Assembly (NCBI GenBank): GCA_019973155.2
Contig: BPQB01000013.1
Span: forward strand, 558,001-622,000
Direction of reading: 5' to 3'
Source: Phanerochaete sordida
Lineage: Eukaryota > Basidiomycota > Agaricomycetes > Polyporales > Phanerochaetaceae
Length of the DNA: 64,000 nucleotides
Shown here: positions 35,292 to 46,722 of the stretch, in pieces
How positions within the stretch are numbered: position 1 is the first letter of the stretch
Layout: the number at the start of each line of letters is the position of its first letter
The notes under the pieces: model-generated
Database searches by the model: none
What the model was told of the DNA's origin: nothing
The model's input: only the letters and a program-made list of their open reading frames with translations
Made by a program: the position numbers and the translations under genes

Positions 35292-36338
35292 GTTCCTCGG
35301 GGCGAAGCACTACGCTGGGCACCTGGAGGACAGCGGGGCGGCAGGCAGACATCTTATACTTCTGCGCGAACTGCAGCCAGGTGACCGCAGGTGCTGGATC
35401 AGCCAGGATGCAGCCGCTGGAGCCATGTATTCTGTCACATGGAAGGACGTGCAGCCAGCATATTTCCGCGAAAGCGCCGAAAGAGTATCCTATCTTCGCT
35501 GGTCATGTGTCGCGCGAATGGCAACGGAACGATGGAGAAAGTATTGCAGCAGTCACCGGCCAGTTTGCATGATGCAGGCGGCCAAGGACGGCCCAAAAAT
35601 AGCACCGAGAATAGCAAGGGCCGGATCGCCTGCCTTCGAATTCGAGCCGGGACTTCGTCGGGTGCGGAGACGAGGGACGTGGAGGTCATGCCGGCGAAAA
35701 GCTGTCGAGCGTTTGATTTTGATTATGAGCCAGATCCTCGTGGTGCACTTCCTAACTGCAGCCGGCGCAAGGCGTTCAAGTCAGTGCGTCGTCGAAATCA
35801 CCGCAGATGAACCGTAGTATCGGTACACTGTATGTCGGCATGTCGAGGATCAGGTGGGACGACGTCTCGAAGCACGTCTGACAGATTTTCTGCACTTTTG
35901 CAAGGTTCGTACAGGGTCCGCGACAAAATGGAGAACATACGGTGTATATGGAGCTGCTAAAATTTGTCTGTCGAGGTTGAATTCGACGGCCCGTCCGATT
36001 CAGCGACGATAGTCAAACTTCAAGCGAAGTTTCCGCTCCGGTCTGCGAGCCTTATTTTCGTGTGCATATTTGGGCTGCAAGTCCCACGATGCGTAGGCCT
36101 CCTGGGTGCCGAAGGGACATGTTTGGAGAAGGCTGATGGTGGTCAAGAGGAAGAGGCGGGGCCGGGTCTGCACGTGCAAGGGACGCCACAAAGCTGGTGA
36201 CTGATGTGACCACGTCACTCTGCCGGACACCGAGGAGCTCGGCCCGTTCTCATTCGCTTCGCTGCCATGGCTGTGAGATATGCTTCGGAGATGCATAGCA
36301 GCCATACAGCGACAGCGTGTACTGCGAGACCAACGCCT
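35292..36338. other. Intergenic, esterase promoter region
   Basis: About 1 kb between the esterase start and the 3' end of the small coiled-coil gene. Several long but unconvincing frames occur on the plus strand. No domain or spliced gene could be supported. Confidence 0.5.
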
Positions 36339-36938
36339 TCAGGCCGCCTGAGGCTCCGCGACACCACCTCCTGAAGCCAGCGTCATCTCCGAGCGTTGCT
36401 GCATACGACTTCGCTACAGGACGGTCAGTCGCTGTCAGCTCAGCTCAGCTCAGCAAATATTGCGTGCACTTACCTCGTGCTCGTGGAACTCTCCGAAGCG
36501 CTCGCTTACTTGACCGTGTCGCTGCTGTACGTCCTGGGCCTCGAGGTTCGCCCGCTTGTCCATCTCCTACACGAAGGGCTTTGCTGAGTAAAGCGCACTC
36601 GTATCTCCGATGTTACCTACCTCTACATGCCTCTCTGCCTTGTCAAGGTCTGAAGAGGCGTTGTTGTGCTGCTTCTGAGCTTTCTGCAGCCCCTGCTCCG
36701 CCTTGATCTTTGACTTTCCCGCCTTCTCTAGGGCCTTTTCAGCCTTCGCGGTTTCCTAAGGCCGCTGAGCATCAGGGCAAAGCACAGCAAATAATAAGTT
36801 GTGCTCTACCTTTACGCTTGCTTTATAGAGCTTCTCAACAGCCTTGAGTTCCTTCTGCACCCTCTTGATTTGCTGCAGGTCGATCTTGACCTCCTCCGCC
36901 ATCACTTTCTCGAGCGCTTTGATCTGCTTGTCGGCCAT
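36339..36938 (-). CDS. Small coiled-coil protein
   Basis: Four short exons on the minus strand (36938-36810, 36755-36621, 36566-36474, 36413-36339) splice with canonical sites into 143 residues. The frame is MADKQIKALEKVMAEEVKID, LQQIKRVQKELKAVEKLYKA, then ETAKAEKALEKAGKSKIKAE, DLDKAERHVE, EMDKRANLEAQDVQQRHG, and a tail ending GGGVAEPQAA. Nearly the entire protein is charged heptad-type helix, so a coiled-coil is clear. Similar short Lys/Glu/Ala-rich coiled-coil proteins are common in Agaricomycetes, but I cannot assign a function. Most exons are too short to be noticed singly. An in-frame upstream Met exists, but the start at 36938 follows a CT-rich leader and opens the helix. The gene is divergent with DUS2. 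Confidence 0.72.
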
Positions 36939-37265
36939 GGTCAAGGGCGTGTAGCGAGCGAGTGCTGGGTAGCGTATGCGGAAGATGTGCCTGTGCTGCT
37001 GCCAGCCATCTCGAGCTGGCAACCTTCGAGAGGCTGACGGGGGCTGACGATCCTGAACGCCTTCCCCAATCGTGCACCGGTGCCGCGCCACGTGCTCCGA
37101 ACCTGGCGATCATCAAGCGCCCGGAGGCAGCTCTCATTTCGCTCCGCTCGGTCCTGACAAACTTTCGACTCCTTCCCCGAGGCTCAAAACTACTCTCGAC
37201 CCTCCCCGACCGCCTGCAAACCACTCGCTTGCAGGCCTTGTACCCCAAACCTCTCAGCCTGTTTT
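36939..37265. other. Divergent promoter region
   Basis: 327 bases between the coiled-coil gene and DUS2, which point away from each other. No specific element is recognised. Confidence 0.5.
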
Positions 37266-38951
37266 ATGGGTCTTGCCTCTGTTCTCGCCTGGATCCGCAG
37301 AATGACTCCTGGAAATCTTGCGCGCCGCTCGCCCTCTCCTGCCGCCTCGGACGCACGAGCTGCAAAGCGGAGAAAGCTCGAATATCCACCACTGACCCCC
37401 GACGACTACCGCAATGGTGTGATGCTTGCGCCTATGGTGCGCTCTGGTGCTCGTGCGTGCACTCGTCCTGCTAGGTTCTTGACATATACTCACAAGTCCT
37501 GCAGTGCCCACCCGCCTCTTCGCCCTCAAGCACGGCGCAAAACTCGTATGGGGACCTGAGATAGTGGATAAGGCGATCCTACATGCGACGAGGGTGGAAG
37601 ACCGTACGTCCTAGCGTCCGCGCAGCCCGACTAAACACACTGACCCTCGCGCAGCGGTCACCGGAGTGGTCTCCTACATGGGAGTCTCCAAAGCGATCTG
37701 GACGACCCACCCCATCGAGAAGCCCTTCCTCATCTACCAGATCGGCTCCGCAGACCCCGCGCTCGCAGTGCAGGCCGCACAGAAGGTGATGCACGACGTC
37801 GCGGGCGTCGACCTCAACTGCGGGTGCCCCAAGCCGTTCTCGACGCACGCGGGCATGGGCGCGGCGCTGCTCACGAACCCGGACCTGCTCATCTCGATCC
37901 TCACCGCGCTCCGCGCGGCGCTCCCGCCGCACATCGCCGTGAGCGCGAAGATCCGCCTGCTGCCGACGCAGGAGGACACGCTCCGCCTTGTCGAGCGTAT
38001 CGTCGGCGCCGGCGTGAGCTGCCTCACCGTGCACTGCCGCACGCGCAGCATGCGCCCGCGCGACCGCGCGCGCGTCGAGCGCCTCGAGGAGATCGTGCGC
38101 TTCGTGAGGAGCCTCGGCAGGGATGTCGCGGTGATAGAGAATGGCGACTGCGAGGGGTACGAGGACGCGAAGCGGATACGGAAGCTCACTGGTGCGTCCG
38201 CTGCTGCCCTTGTGTGCGTGCACAGCTGACGTTGATCCAGGCGCGGACTCTTGCATGATTGCCACTGCCGCCGAAGCAAACCCGACTGTGTTCTCTCCGC
38301 GTCCACTCGTGGACCTCGAGACGACCTTCATCCCCCAATACGTCCGCCTCGTACGTCTCACGCGCAATACTAATCGTCCCCAAGCTAAAGTTCTATACAC
38401 AGGGCAAATACCTCGACAACCACTTCTCCTCGACGAAGTTCTGCGCGAGCCAGTTCCGCGGCGAGCACGCGCAGGGCACGCGCACGACGCAGACCGCGAT
38501 GAAGAACGCGATCACGCACGCCAAGCGCTACGAGGACCTCGACGCGCTCGTCGGCCCGTGGACGGGCGCGCACGAGTTCGCGCAGATCGTGCAGGCCATC
38601 GAGGCGCGCGCCGGCGACCGCCAGCCCAAGGTCGACGACGACGCGCCTACCGACCCTGCTCCCGCGCCGTCGACCGCGGTGGAGGCGGCTGCAGCCGCGG
38701 ATGCGCTGGCGAAGGCCGCCGAGCAGGAGAACTCGCCGGCAGCGAGCGACGGCGAGTCTGCGACGCTCTCGACGGCGTCGTCACAGCCGGCGGAGCTGAA
38801 GACACCCGTGCAGAGCCACTCGCCCGACCCGGCGCTGCTCCGTGCGCCGCTTGTCCCTGCGAACGAGTCGCGCTTGCCTGTGCCCGCGATGGTTGCGGGC
38901 GAGGACGTGCCGACGCCGACGCCGACGCAGCAGATGGCGGAGGCTGCTTGA
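37266..38951 (+). CDS. DUS2: tRNA-dihydrouridine synthase DUS2 (Smm1)
   Basis: Flavoenzyme that reduces uridine 20 of tRNAs. Exons 37266-37446, 37505-37603, 37655-38191, 38241-38350 and 38403-38951 give 491 residues. The FMN TIM-barrel motifs are clear: NGVMLAPMVRS, KLVWGPEIVD, IYQIGSADP, VDLNCGCPKPFSTHAGMG (with the catalytic Cys and its neighbours), VSAKIRLLP, TVHCRTRSMRPRD and VIENGDCEGYED. The helical C-terminal domain includes YVRLGKYLDNHFSSTKFCAS and QFRGEH. The last roughly 110 residues are low-complexity Ala/Pro/Ser and probably disordered. The alternative start at 37302 would remove 12 residues. The intron before GKYLDNHF was set at 38351-38402, which restores the family sequence. 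Identification is firm. Confidence 0.93.
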
Positions 38952-39119
38952 TGTACCTACCACGCGCATATACTCATACGCTGATGCATCTTTATAACGC
39001 CTCACACACCATCTTTTGTGTCAAGAGCAGCCAGAGTGCTCATCACGAGAGCGGTGCGTGGAGACGGACTCGTTTGATTTCTTACAGTGGATCATACACA
39101 GGCCCTACACCACCCCCGC

Positions 39120-39768
39120 TCAGAACACCAATGCCGCCCCGGCGACGACGCTCCCCACAAACGCAGCAAACTGCAGCGCCGCGCGCCCATCGAGCGCGCC
39201 GACCGCAGCGTTGTCCTTGCCCGTCGCGCTCGCGCTCGCGCTGCTCGAGCTCGAGCTGCTCGCGCCCGACGACGACGACGGCGCGGGCGCAGCCGTGAAC
39301 GTGTGCCCCGCGAAGCTCGTCGTGATGCCGCTGGCCGTGCCCGTCGCGAGCGTGATCGCGGGCCCGCCGACGGACGTGACCTCAACCACGGGCACGCCGT
39401 TTGCCGTCACGAGCGTCGCGAACGCCTGCGACGTCGCGGTGCCGAGCGCCTTGGTTGCGTCTGCGAGCACGGAGGACGCTGCGGGGCGTGTCAGGGCAAA
39501 GAGCAGACAAAAGGGAGGGAGGACGCACCGCTGGCTTGCGCGAGCACGGAGTCGACGGCAGACGTCGCCTTGCCGAACTCCGAGCCGACGGCGGAGGTCG
39601 CCTTGTCGAAGACGGACGCGACGTCCGAGGTGAGGTCGTCGATGACTGGCGGCGCGTCAGCGCGCACTCATCCCGAGCAGGCGAACACGACTCACGACCC
39701 GGGGCCGGCGCGGCGTGCACAACAGCAACAGCGGCGAGCGCGACAGCGACAACACGTGCGGCGAACAT
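39120..39768 (-). CDS. Secreted serine-rich protein, GPI-anchor-like end
   Basis: 182 residues from minus-strand exons 39768-39696, 39645-39529 and 39478-39120. It begins with a signal peptide (MFAARVVAVALAAVAVVHAA). The middle has repeated DKATSAVGSEFGKATSAVDS-like helical segments, then a beta-like stretch (FATLVTANGVPVVEVTSVGG, SFAGHTFTAAP). A serine-rich stretch (about 25 residues) leads to a hydrophobic C terminus (AALQFAAFVGSVVAGAALVF). Signal peptide, Ser-rich stalk and hydrophobic end are the usual layout of GPI-anchored fungal wall proteins. No enzyme domain is visible. A TATA-type box (GCGTATATAA, minus strand, 39921-39930) lies about 155 bp upstream of the start. Confidence 0.78.
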
Positions 39769-40748
39769 CCTAGTCGTGCTTGGTTCGTGTGTTCGAAAAA
39801 ATAAAACAGAAAAAAAGACGTATAGCACCAGGCTAGTACGCAAACGAAGAGCAAGAAAAATGTGAGCGGGACCCGGAAGGCGAAGGGAGGGCTGGGCGGC
39901 ACCTCCCAGCGAGCCGGCACTTATATACGCTTCGCACGGCCCCCGCGCGCCACGGACGCAGGGCGCGCACCGCCTCGGGCGTCGGGCCATCACGCGGCGG
40001 GGCCGGTGCTGTGTGCGTTGCTGGCAACGCGCGATGCGGGATCAAGACCACGGCGTGGCGTGCTGACGGGGCTGCGACGCCCCGCGCGGGACGCGTCCGG
40101 CGCGCGGGCGTGGTGGCCCGGCGTGCTGTGACGGGGCGGCGTCTGCGCGCGGTGCGACAGATGTGGGAGCGGCTTGGCCCCTCGCACAGTGGAGGCATCG
40201 CTGAAACGCAGGACGCTTGTTGAGGTCCTGCGATGGCGGGGTGATGGCGGATCAGCATGTTCCACTGTCGGCCCCCGCGGCACTGGACGCGACATACGGG
40301 GCCTCTGTGAGCCCGTGGAGCAGACCTGCGACAGCATGATTAGCGAAGAGTTATATTGTGATGGACGGCGAGCAGGCTAGGGTGTATATATGCGGGTCCG
40401 TGGTCAACAGGAGCCCCAGAATTACGGATGTGTGGGGATAAATAAGATGTCGTGGTCGTGGATGCAGGAGTGATGATCAATGGTACGTGTCGAGGACGGA
40501 CGTGAGATGTAGTGATTATTCCGGGAATTAGCGTTCAGCAAAAGGAGAAATGGTGTGAGTAACGAAAGGTTCATGCAAGTCATGCAATAGAATCCGGCAG
40601 GTGTGGCTGTGTGGTTAAATGAGGGAGCAACGCGAATGCGAAAGGGAGAAGAGGAGATAGTGCTGGAGGTACAGTGCAGGGTCTATGATACAGTCGGAAA
40701 GTGCGTGAATGTCGTAACGGTGCAATATCGGTGACGTCGGTGATGGGG
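39769..40748. other. Intergenic, no gene supported
   Basis: About 980 bases between the secreted-protein start and the 3' end of an F-box gene. Contains the TATA-like box noted for the left gene. The right half is AT-richer, as in an untranslated or terminator region. Confidence 0.5.
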
Positions 40749-41982
40749 CTAGAGCTTGCGGAAGGCTTTGATATCTCGAACAACGTTCAGTTCAACCCCT
40801 TGCAACGCACATGCGATGTGGAGATCGGCCAGGCGCGGATGTTGCTCGTCTTCTGACCACATGTGCATCGTGACCGTCTTCAGCGGTGCGTTGCTCTTGA
40901 CCGCAGCGATGACGGGCTCCAGCGCACTGCGCTTGCCGAGCGAGAAGGCGAAGTGCTCCAGAGATGGCGGGAGCTGCCGCTTCGCATTCTGCGCGGTCCA
41001 GAGGTCCTCAATGCGCAGGTCGCGGAGACGGGTGCACTGCTCGAGGGCGAGCGAGTACTCCGCGGACGCGCATGACGGCAGCGCGAGGAACTCCAGCGTC
41101 TCGTGATGGTCGAGCAACAGGCACGTGAGGAGCTCGCACTCTGGCTCGCGCATGAAGTCGAGCACGCGTAGCGGAGAGTCGTGGAGAAGCCACTTGATGG
41201 ACTCGAGGGAAGGCTGACAATCTATCCGCAGCTCCTGAATGGCACAGGGTGGTGCAGTGGCGGATTCAGGGAGCGCGGGAGGGGTTCCAGAGATTGTCAG
41301 GGACGTCACAGATGGGAACGCCTCCAACAGGTCCACGAGCGCGGATGCATTGTCTGTCCAGTTGTCGAAGCGAAGTGTCGTAATGCGCGGTCGGGTGGCG
41401 GGCATGGACTGTATGTCGGTCGAGAATAAGCGAGATAGTCCCTGGTACTGACCCTTGGCAGGGTCGCAGCTGTCGTGATAGACGGCGAGGCTGAGAGCGT
41501 CGAGGTTGGGGCATTGCAGCACCGCTTGAGCGAGGGCAGAGTGCGAGACGTGGTGGGGCTGGTTGTCGTCGATAATGACACGAAGCGAGGTGACGGCCTC
41601 GGCGAGTGCACGGCTGCGCGGAGTGCTCCCGGAGGTCGCAGTAACGAAGCCGACAGCGGCAGGGTCACTTGTCAGGGTGACGCGGCGATAGAGGATCTTC
41701 TGAGCAGGTGCCAGCCAGTCCTTGCAGACCAGCGAGCACGCGCCCAGGGTCCGCTCGGCATCGCTGTCAATGTGTGCGGCTTCCAGAATGGAGACGACGA
41801 TCTCGAGGGGCAGGGCGGGGGTCGGATGACCGTCGTGCGAGGAAGACGTAGGAATAGAGTGTGGTACTTTGTCTTCGTTGTGTGCAAAGAGCTGATATTA
41901 GAGGTGAGAAGCGCATATATGCACGCGGAGATGAAGGACGTACACACGCGGTCAGGTCGAAGAAGAGGTCAAATACACCCAT
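40749..41982 (-). CDS. F-box protein with LRR-like region
   Basis: 393 residues from minus-strand exons 41982-41944 (13 codons, MGVFDLFFDLTAC) and 41891-40749, joined by a canonical intron ending CTAATATCAG. The F-box reads ALPLEIVVSILEAAHIDSDA, ERTLGACSLVCKDWLAPAQK, typical of one Agaricomycete F-box group. The remainder contains irregular leucine-rich segments (TSLTISG, IQELRIDC, RLRDLRIEDLW, ADLHIACALQGVEL). It is clearly a different family from F1-F3: the core LRIEGGCG block and the kinase association are absent. Probably an SCF substrate adaptor; target unknown. The first exon is inferred from frame and splice sites and is less certain than the second. Confidence 0.78.
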
Positions 41983-43629
41983 CTCTGTGAACGGACGCGG
42001 CTGGCGAGAACTGGGTTGGCAAAGTTCTGCTCTTGAGGCGAAGGGGGAGAGGGCAGGGCCCGTCCGCGCATGTCTGGGGTCTTTTATACGCCTGAGGCGT
42101 GCGAAAGTGGGCTGTCATGAAAGTACATAAAATGGACGGCAAGAACACCGTCGGGGGCGCTGGGCGTCTGTTGCGCCACCAACCCCGCGAGTGCCAGCGC
42201 CGGCCGCGGGTGCTTTTCCGGTTAGCTCCCGCCTTCCTCCTCCGTATCCACCGTCGCCTTCCACCGTCCCACACCGCGGCCCACAGGCTCGACGCAGTGC
42301 CGCAATGCCTCGACTGTATGCTGCGCACGACGTTTAGGGCCGTCGCCGTTGCCTCCGACACCGGGCGCGCCGTCGGGCGTGACATTTACATCAACGGTAC
42401 ACGGGCGCATCCGTCCCGAAGCTGTCAAATAGCCGGCCTTACCTACCTCGCTGTCCATGCTCCGCACGGAGCTGGCCCACGGAGAGTCATACGCGCCCAA
42501 TCTTCACGCCTAAGGACACGCGTGTCACGCGAGGGCCACGGTGTCTCCTCCTCCGTCGCTCTATTGTCAGAAGCTGGCCCCGCCAAAGCGGGCTGCGCAG
42601 CCACCCTGTGCGTACGCGTCGTTCCCCGTGTCGGCGCCGTGCCTCAGAAGCTGATGGTCTGCGCGCGTCACAGGCGCAGCCTCCGAGGCCGCAGCGGCGC
42701 GTCGTGCCAGCCGTCCTTCCCTTGCCAGCCCTCGCGTGACATCTTCCCATGCCGGTGACGTAGAGTTTATTGTCTAGACTAGTGCCCGTGCTCATGTGGC
42801 GCAACAGTATCTGGTCTAGGCGGAGTACTGCCCGTTCAGCCAGGTGCGTCCTCACGACCTGTGGAAGTGCCCGCGCCGCTGTACATCTCCGTCCACCACT
42901 ACGTACATGGCTGGGGTCCACAGCGCTGCTGCCCCATTCGCCCTCACAAATCTGTGATGCGATGACTGGTGATCCGCACGCCGCTGACAGAACCTAATAG
43001 CAGTACTTGAGCTTGACTGGGTGAGCGCCACCTTGGCACGCTGTCGTGACTTCCTGCTAGGGCTCAAGCTCTGCAAAGCGCTCTCGTGACCCTTGTTACC
43101 TTTACGCTTCTCTGGAGCTGACAATTATGCTACGGCCAGGTCGAGCCTGTTGCTCTAGAGCTGTGGGACTCAGAAGGAAATTCCACTTGCCCTGTTCTTG
43201 GCGACCTTCTCGCGTTCGCTCTAGATCTAGAGCCTATAGAGTACTTATTACAGGCGTAAGGCGGTCTGTTCAAGGATACAGTTATTTCTTCCTGAGGTTC
43301 GACATCGGCGTAAGGTTAGAGAAGCATGAACAATAGTAGCGTACAGTACTTACAACGTTAACCTGAAGGCACTAGCACTGAGGCTGTCGAGTAAGCTAGA
43401 GGTGACGAGCAGCCGACGGCTGCTCGTCACCTCTAGCTTTATCGCGGTATCGGATACGCAGCGCTGAGCAAGTAGCCATTCACGCTAGAGTCTTGCATAC
43501 CACGGCATGATTCCGAAACCGATTAGAGGGCTGCGCAACGTTGTAGCACGGTTTCTGGTCTGCGGTTTTGCATGAAGAGCTGCATCTGCACACATGATTG
43601 GGGACGTACGCACCGCCGCAGTTCTCATC
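41983..43629. other. Intergenic with a perfect palindrome
   Basis: About 1.65 kb without a supportable gene. A 219-codon plus-strand frame at 42099-42758 is Arg/Ala/Pro-rich, has no family resemblance and is best regarded as chance. The palindrome at 43393-43439 and the adjacent tRNA are annotated separately. Confidence 0.5.
43393..43439. repeat. Perfect 23-bp inverted repeat with one-base centre
   Basis: Left arm 43393-43415 begins AAGCTAGAGGTGACG and ends GCAGCCG. After a single A at 43416, its exact reverse complement runs 43417-43439. The first flanking pair (T at 43392 against T at 43440) does not continue the symmetry. It is about 190 bp from a tRNA gene. It could be a foldback-element remnant, a cruciform-forming site or a structured terminator. 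Confidence 0.9.
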
Positions 43630-43711
43630 GGGCACTTGGCACAGTGGTAGCGCGCACGCTTCGCATCTTCGGAATTGCGTGAGGTCCAGGGTTCAATCCC
43701 CTGAGTGTCCA
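43630..43711 (+). tRNA. tRNA-Ala(CGC) with 10-nt intron
   Basis: Acceptor GGGCACT pairs with AGTGTCC through the alanine-identity G3:U70 pair; discriminator A at 43711. D arm 43639-43653 (one A-C mismatch), anticodon stem CACGC/GCGTG (43655-43659 and 43677-43681), and T arm CAGGG-TTCAATC-CCCTG. The loop TTCGCAT carries anticodon CGC at 43662-43664, interrupted after the next base by the intron TCTTCGGAAT (43666-43675). TTTTT follows at once as a polymerase III terminator. Confidence 0.88.
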
Positions 43712-44170
43712 TTTTTGTTAATCTCTACCAGGGGAAATCACGCTCAATGAAATTACCGTGTACTATGTACATGGCATCGAAAGCTACTTTTCCATTCGTT
43801 TCTTGTCAATTCTTGAGGGTAACGGTCCACCAGCAGACGGTGCTGTTATCCAGTAAGCGCCGAGGAGTCCTCGCGGAAGCGCCTCCGCGGAGAGCGACAT
43901 GCACCAAGCTCACTTCTTTCCTTCACCCTGCAGGATGCAACGCGTCTTCACTGCTCTCGTTCAATGTGCAGACCGTTTCATGATATCTGCCCACGCGGGC
44001 TGGATCTGCTTTCGCCACAAGTGATTCCATCGCGCCCAGCCTAGACCCGCCAGCCAGTCCATGGTGACGACATCGATATCTCGCGACGAGCTTGCTGCGC
44101 GATATGGTTCCCTTGGTCTGGAGTCTACAGCCGCCGCGTCCTTCGCCACACCCCTTGAACAAGATCCTCC
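43712..44170. other. Intergenic between tRNA-Ala and malic enzyme
   Basis: About 460 bases. Apart from the poly-T terminator at the left edge, nothing is recognised; it should include the malic enzyme promoter. Confidence 0.5.
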
Positions 44171-46431
44171 ATGGCGTCCGACCCCGTCTTCCGCGTCGCC
44201 CTGCACGGCAGCGCAGTCCTCACAAACCCGCGCTTCAACAAAGGTACGGCGCGCCTTGCACTCATGCGCGCGCCCTCCGCTGACTGCTCGATGCGCCAGG
44301 CACCGCGTTCACGGCGGAGGAGCGCAGGGCCTTCGGCCTGACAGGACGCCTGCCGCACCGCATCAACATGCTCGACGAGCAATGCGCGCGTGCCTGGGAC
44401 CAGCTCGATACGTGCGGCAGCGACCTCGCGAAGAACACCTTCCTGCAGAGCATGCGCGACCAGAACTGGGTGCTGTACTATGCACTGATCAGGAGGCACC
44501 TGAAGGAGCTGATTCCGATCATCTATACGCCTACGGAGGTGCGTGGTTGGTTTCCTCTTGCCAGTGCTCATGCTGACGACGTTGTGCGCAGGCCGAAGCG
44601 ATCTCCAATTATTCACATCTTTTCCGCAAGAGCGAAGGCCTCTATTTGACATTCGTCGACCAGGATGCTATGGAAGACGACTTCCTGGAGCAGACAAAGG
44701 GCCGCGATATTGACTTGGTTGTCTGCTCGGATGCAGAGCAGATCCTGGGTATCGGTGATCAAGGCGTTGGGGTACGCATATACCCGCGAGATGCCCCCCA
44801 GCCGACCGTCATGCTGATCATTCATAATCATACAGGGCATTGGTGTATGTGAACCTCCAAGTCGACGATCCGACTTATGCTTACTGTTATTCTCTGCAGA
44901 TCTCGACGGCCAAGGCTGCCATCTATACGTACGTCCGGCGGGCTTATCATCGCTTGCTGAGATGGTTCTGACATGCGTTCAGACTCCTTGCGGGTACAGA
45001 TCCTGCCAAGATATTGAGCGTCACGCTCGATGTCGGCACGGACAACGACCAGCTACTCGATGACCCGCTTTACGTCGTAAGTGTAAGCTTTACCTTGTTA
45101 GCAGTCCCGACAGCTCACAACCTCATAGGGGTGGCCGCACAGAAGGGTTCGTGGAAACGACTACGATACCTTCATCGACAAGTAACCCTCTCCCTGCGCC
45201 CCCGTTTGGTATGTTCTGACAAGATCTGATGCAGGTTCGTGCAACTTGTGCGGAAGCATTTGCCGCATAGTCTTCTGCACTTCGAAGACTTCGGAGTGAC
45301 GAATGCGTATAGGCTTCTCGAGAAATACAGGGACAACCATGCTTGCTTCAATGACGACGTGTCTGTCGCTCCTTTCTCTTTGATCTTTTCAAAATTGACA
45401 TGCATACCGCAGGCAAGGTACCGGAGCAGTAACGCTCGCCTGCGTCATGGCCGCAGTGGGCGTAACGAAGTCTAAGCTCTCCGACCAGCGCATTGTGGTC
45501 TTTGGCGCCGGCTCAGCTGGTCTCGGCATTACACGACAGCTGCGCGACGGCATGGTCGAGATCGATGGCCTCTCCAAGGACGAAGCGAACAAGCGCTTCT
45601 ATCTTGTTGACAAGTTCGGGCTCATACACGAAAGGCTCGAGCCGTCGAAGGTACGCGAAGCGGTGCGGGAATTTGTCCGACCCCAGGGCGAGTGGGACGA
45701 CGCGTCGCTCGACGGGAACGGTGCTGTGGGGCTGCTGGAAACCGTCAAGCGGGCGAGGCCGACGGTGCTGATTGGATGCTCGACGGTGGGCGGGGCCTTT
45801 ACCGAGGAGGTGATTAGAGAGATGAAGAAGCACTCTGAGAGGCCCATCATCCTGCCGCTCTCGAATCCTAGCAGGCTGCACGAGGTCAAGCCGCAGGATG
45901 CGATGGACTGGGCAGAAGGCAAGGCGCTGATCGCGACTGGGAGCCCGTTCCCGCCGTGCAAGCTGCCTGGAGGGAAGGAGTACATGTGAGCTTCGTTCCC
46001 AATCCTGCTCGTAACTCGCACTCTGACAAGGACGGTGACAGCGTCGCTGAATGCAATAGTGAGCATGCCCAGGCCACAAGGTGGACAGGTACTGACTGCG
46101 CTCCACAGACGCGCTGATCTATCCCGGCCTCTGCTTTGGCGCGATGCTCACGAAGTCGCGTATACTCACCGACAGCATGATCATCGCGGGCACACAGCGC
46201 CTCGCGTCGCTGTCGCCGGCTTTGAAGAACCCCGAGGATGCGCTCCTGCCCGACTTCGGCGACTCCCCCGACGTCAATCTCGAGGTAGCGATCGCGGTGG
46301 CGGAGAAGGCCATCGAGGAAGGCAACGCGACCGTGGACTGGAAGAAAGAAGAGGTCAGGGAGAGAGCGGTGGAGAAGCAGTGGAATCCGGTGTACGGAGT
46401 GTTCGTGTATGATCCCCAGGGGGACTCGTGA
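44171..46431 (+). CDS. NAD(P)-dependent malic enzyme
   Basis: Oxidative decarboxylation of malate to pyruvate, supplying NADPH or NADH. Eleven exons: 44171-44243, 44300-44538, 44592-44771, 44836-44844, 44900-44928, 44983-45076, 45129-45181, 45235-45360, 45413-45985, 46042-46058 and 46109-46431; 571 residues, the normal family length. Motifs: IPIIYTPTE (catalytic Tyr), [23 protein letters not shown] (catalytic Lys), LLHFEDFG and [15 protein letters not shown] (metal acids), [11 protein letters not shown] (dinucleotide fold), PLSNPS and ECNNALIYPGL. No clear mitochondrial presequence is seen, so cytosolic location is more likely. The fourth exon is a 9-nt microexon coding Gly-Ile-Gly, and exon 10 has only 17 nt. 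Cofactor preference cannot be read safely. Confidence 0.94.
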
Positions 46432-46722
46432 TGCAGGAGGACTGGTTCATCTAGTAACAGTATACCCCGAGTTTGTAACGAGAATTTCGCGTTGGATGCC
46501 GTAGCTTTTAGGCAAGGCTACTTTGAGCATGCTTTGAAACCGATGGTGACGCGATGCTTTGTGGTGTAACGCGTTAGCTGCGTGTTACCTGTGACGTTAC
46601 GCGACGCGTGCGACAGGCGCGTGGGTGCAGAAAGCGGTGGAACAAATAAATTCGAATAAACACCTTCAACCGCGACCTCCAACTTCCCCCTACCCCTTCT
46701 TCTTGGCACAACAGAGCTAGAC

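Noticed and set aside
38351..38402. A 34-nt intron ending CCCCAAG in DUS2
   Set aside because: The longer 52-nt intron ending ATACACAG has normal size and restores the conserved sequence YVRL-GKYLDNHF. The short version inserts extra residues.
40749..41982. Fourth member of the kinase-linked F-box family
   Set aside because: Its F-box and downstream sequence differ from F1-F3, it lacks the LRIEGGCG block, and it has neither the promoter palindrome nor a kinase neighbour.
42099..42758. 219-codon plus-strand frame
   Set aside because: No family resemblance, no splice or start context, and Arg/Pro/Ala-rich composition like a chance frame in GC-rich DNA.
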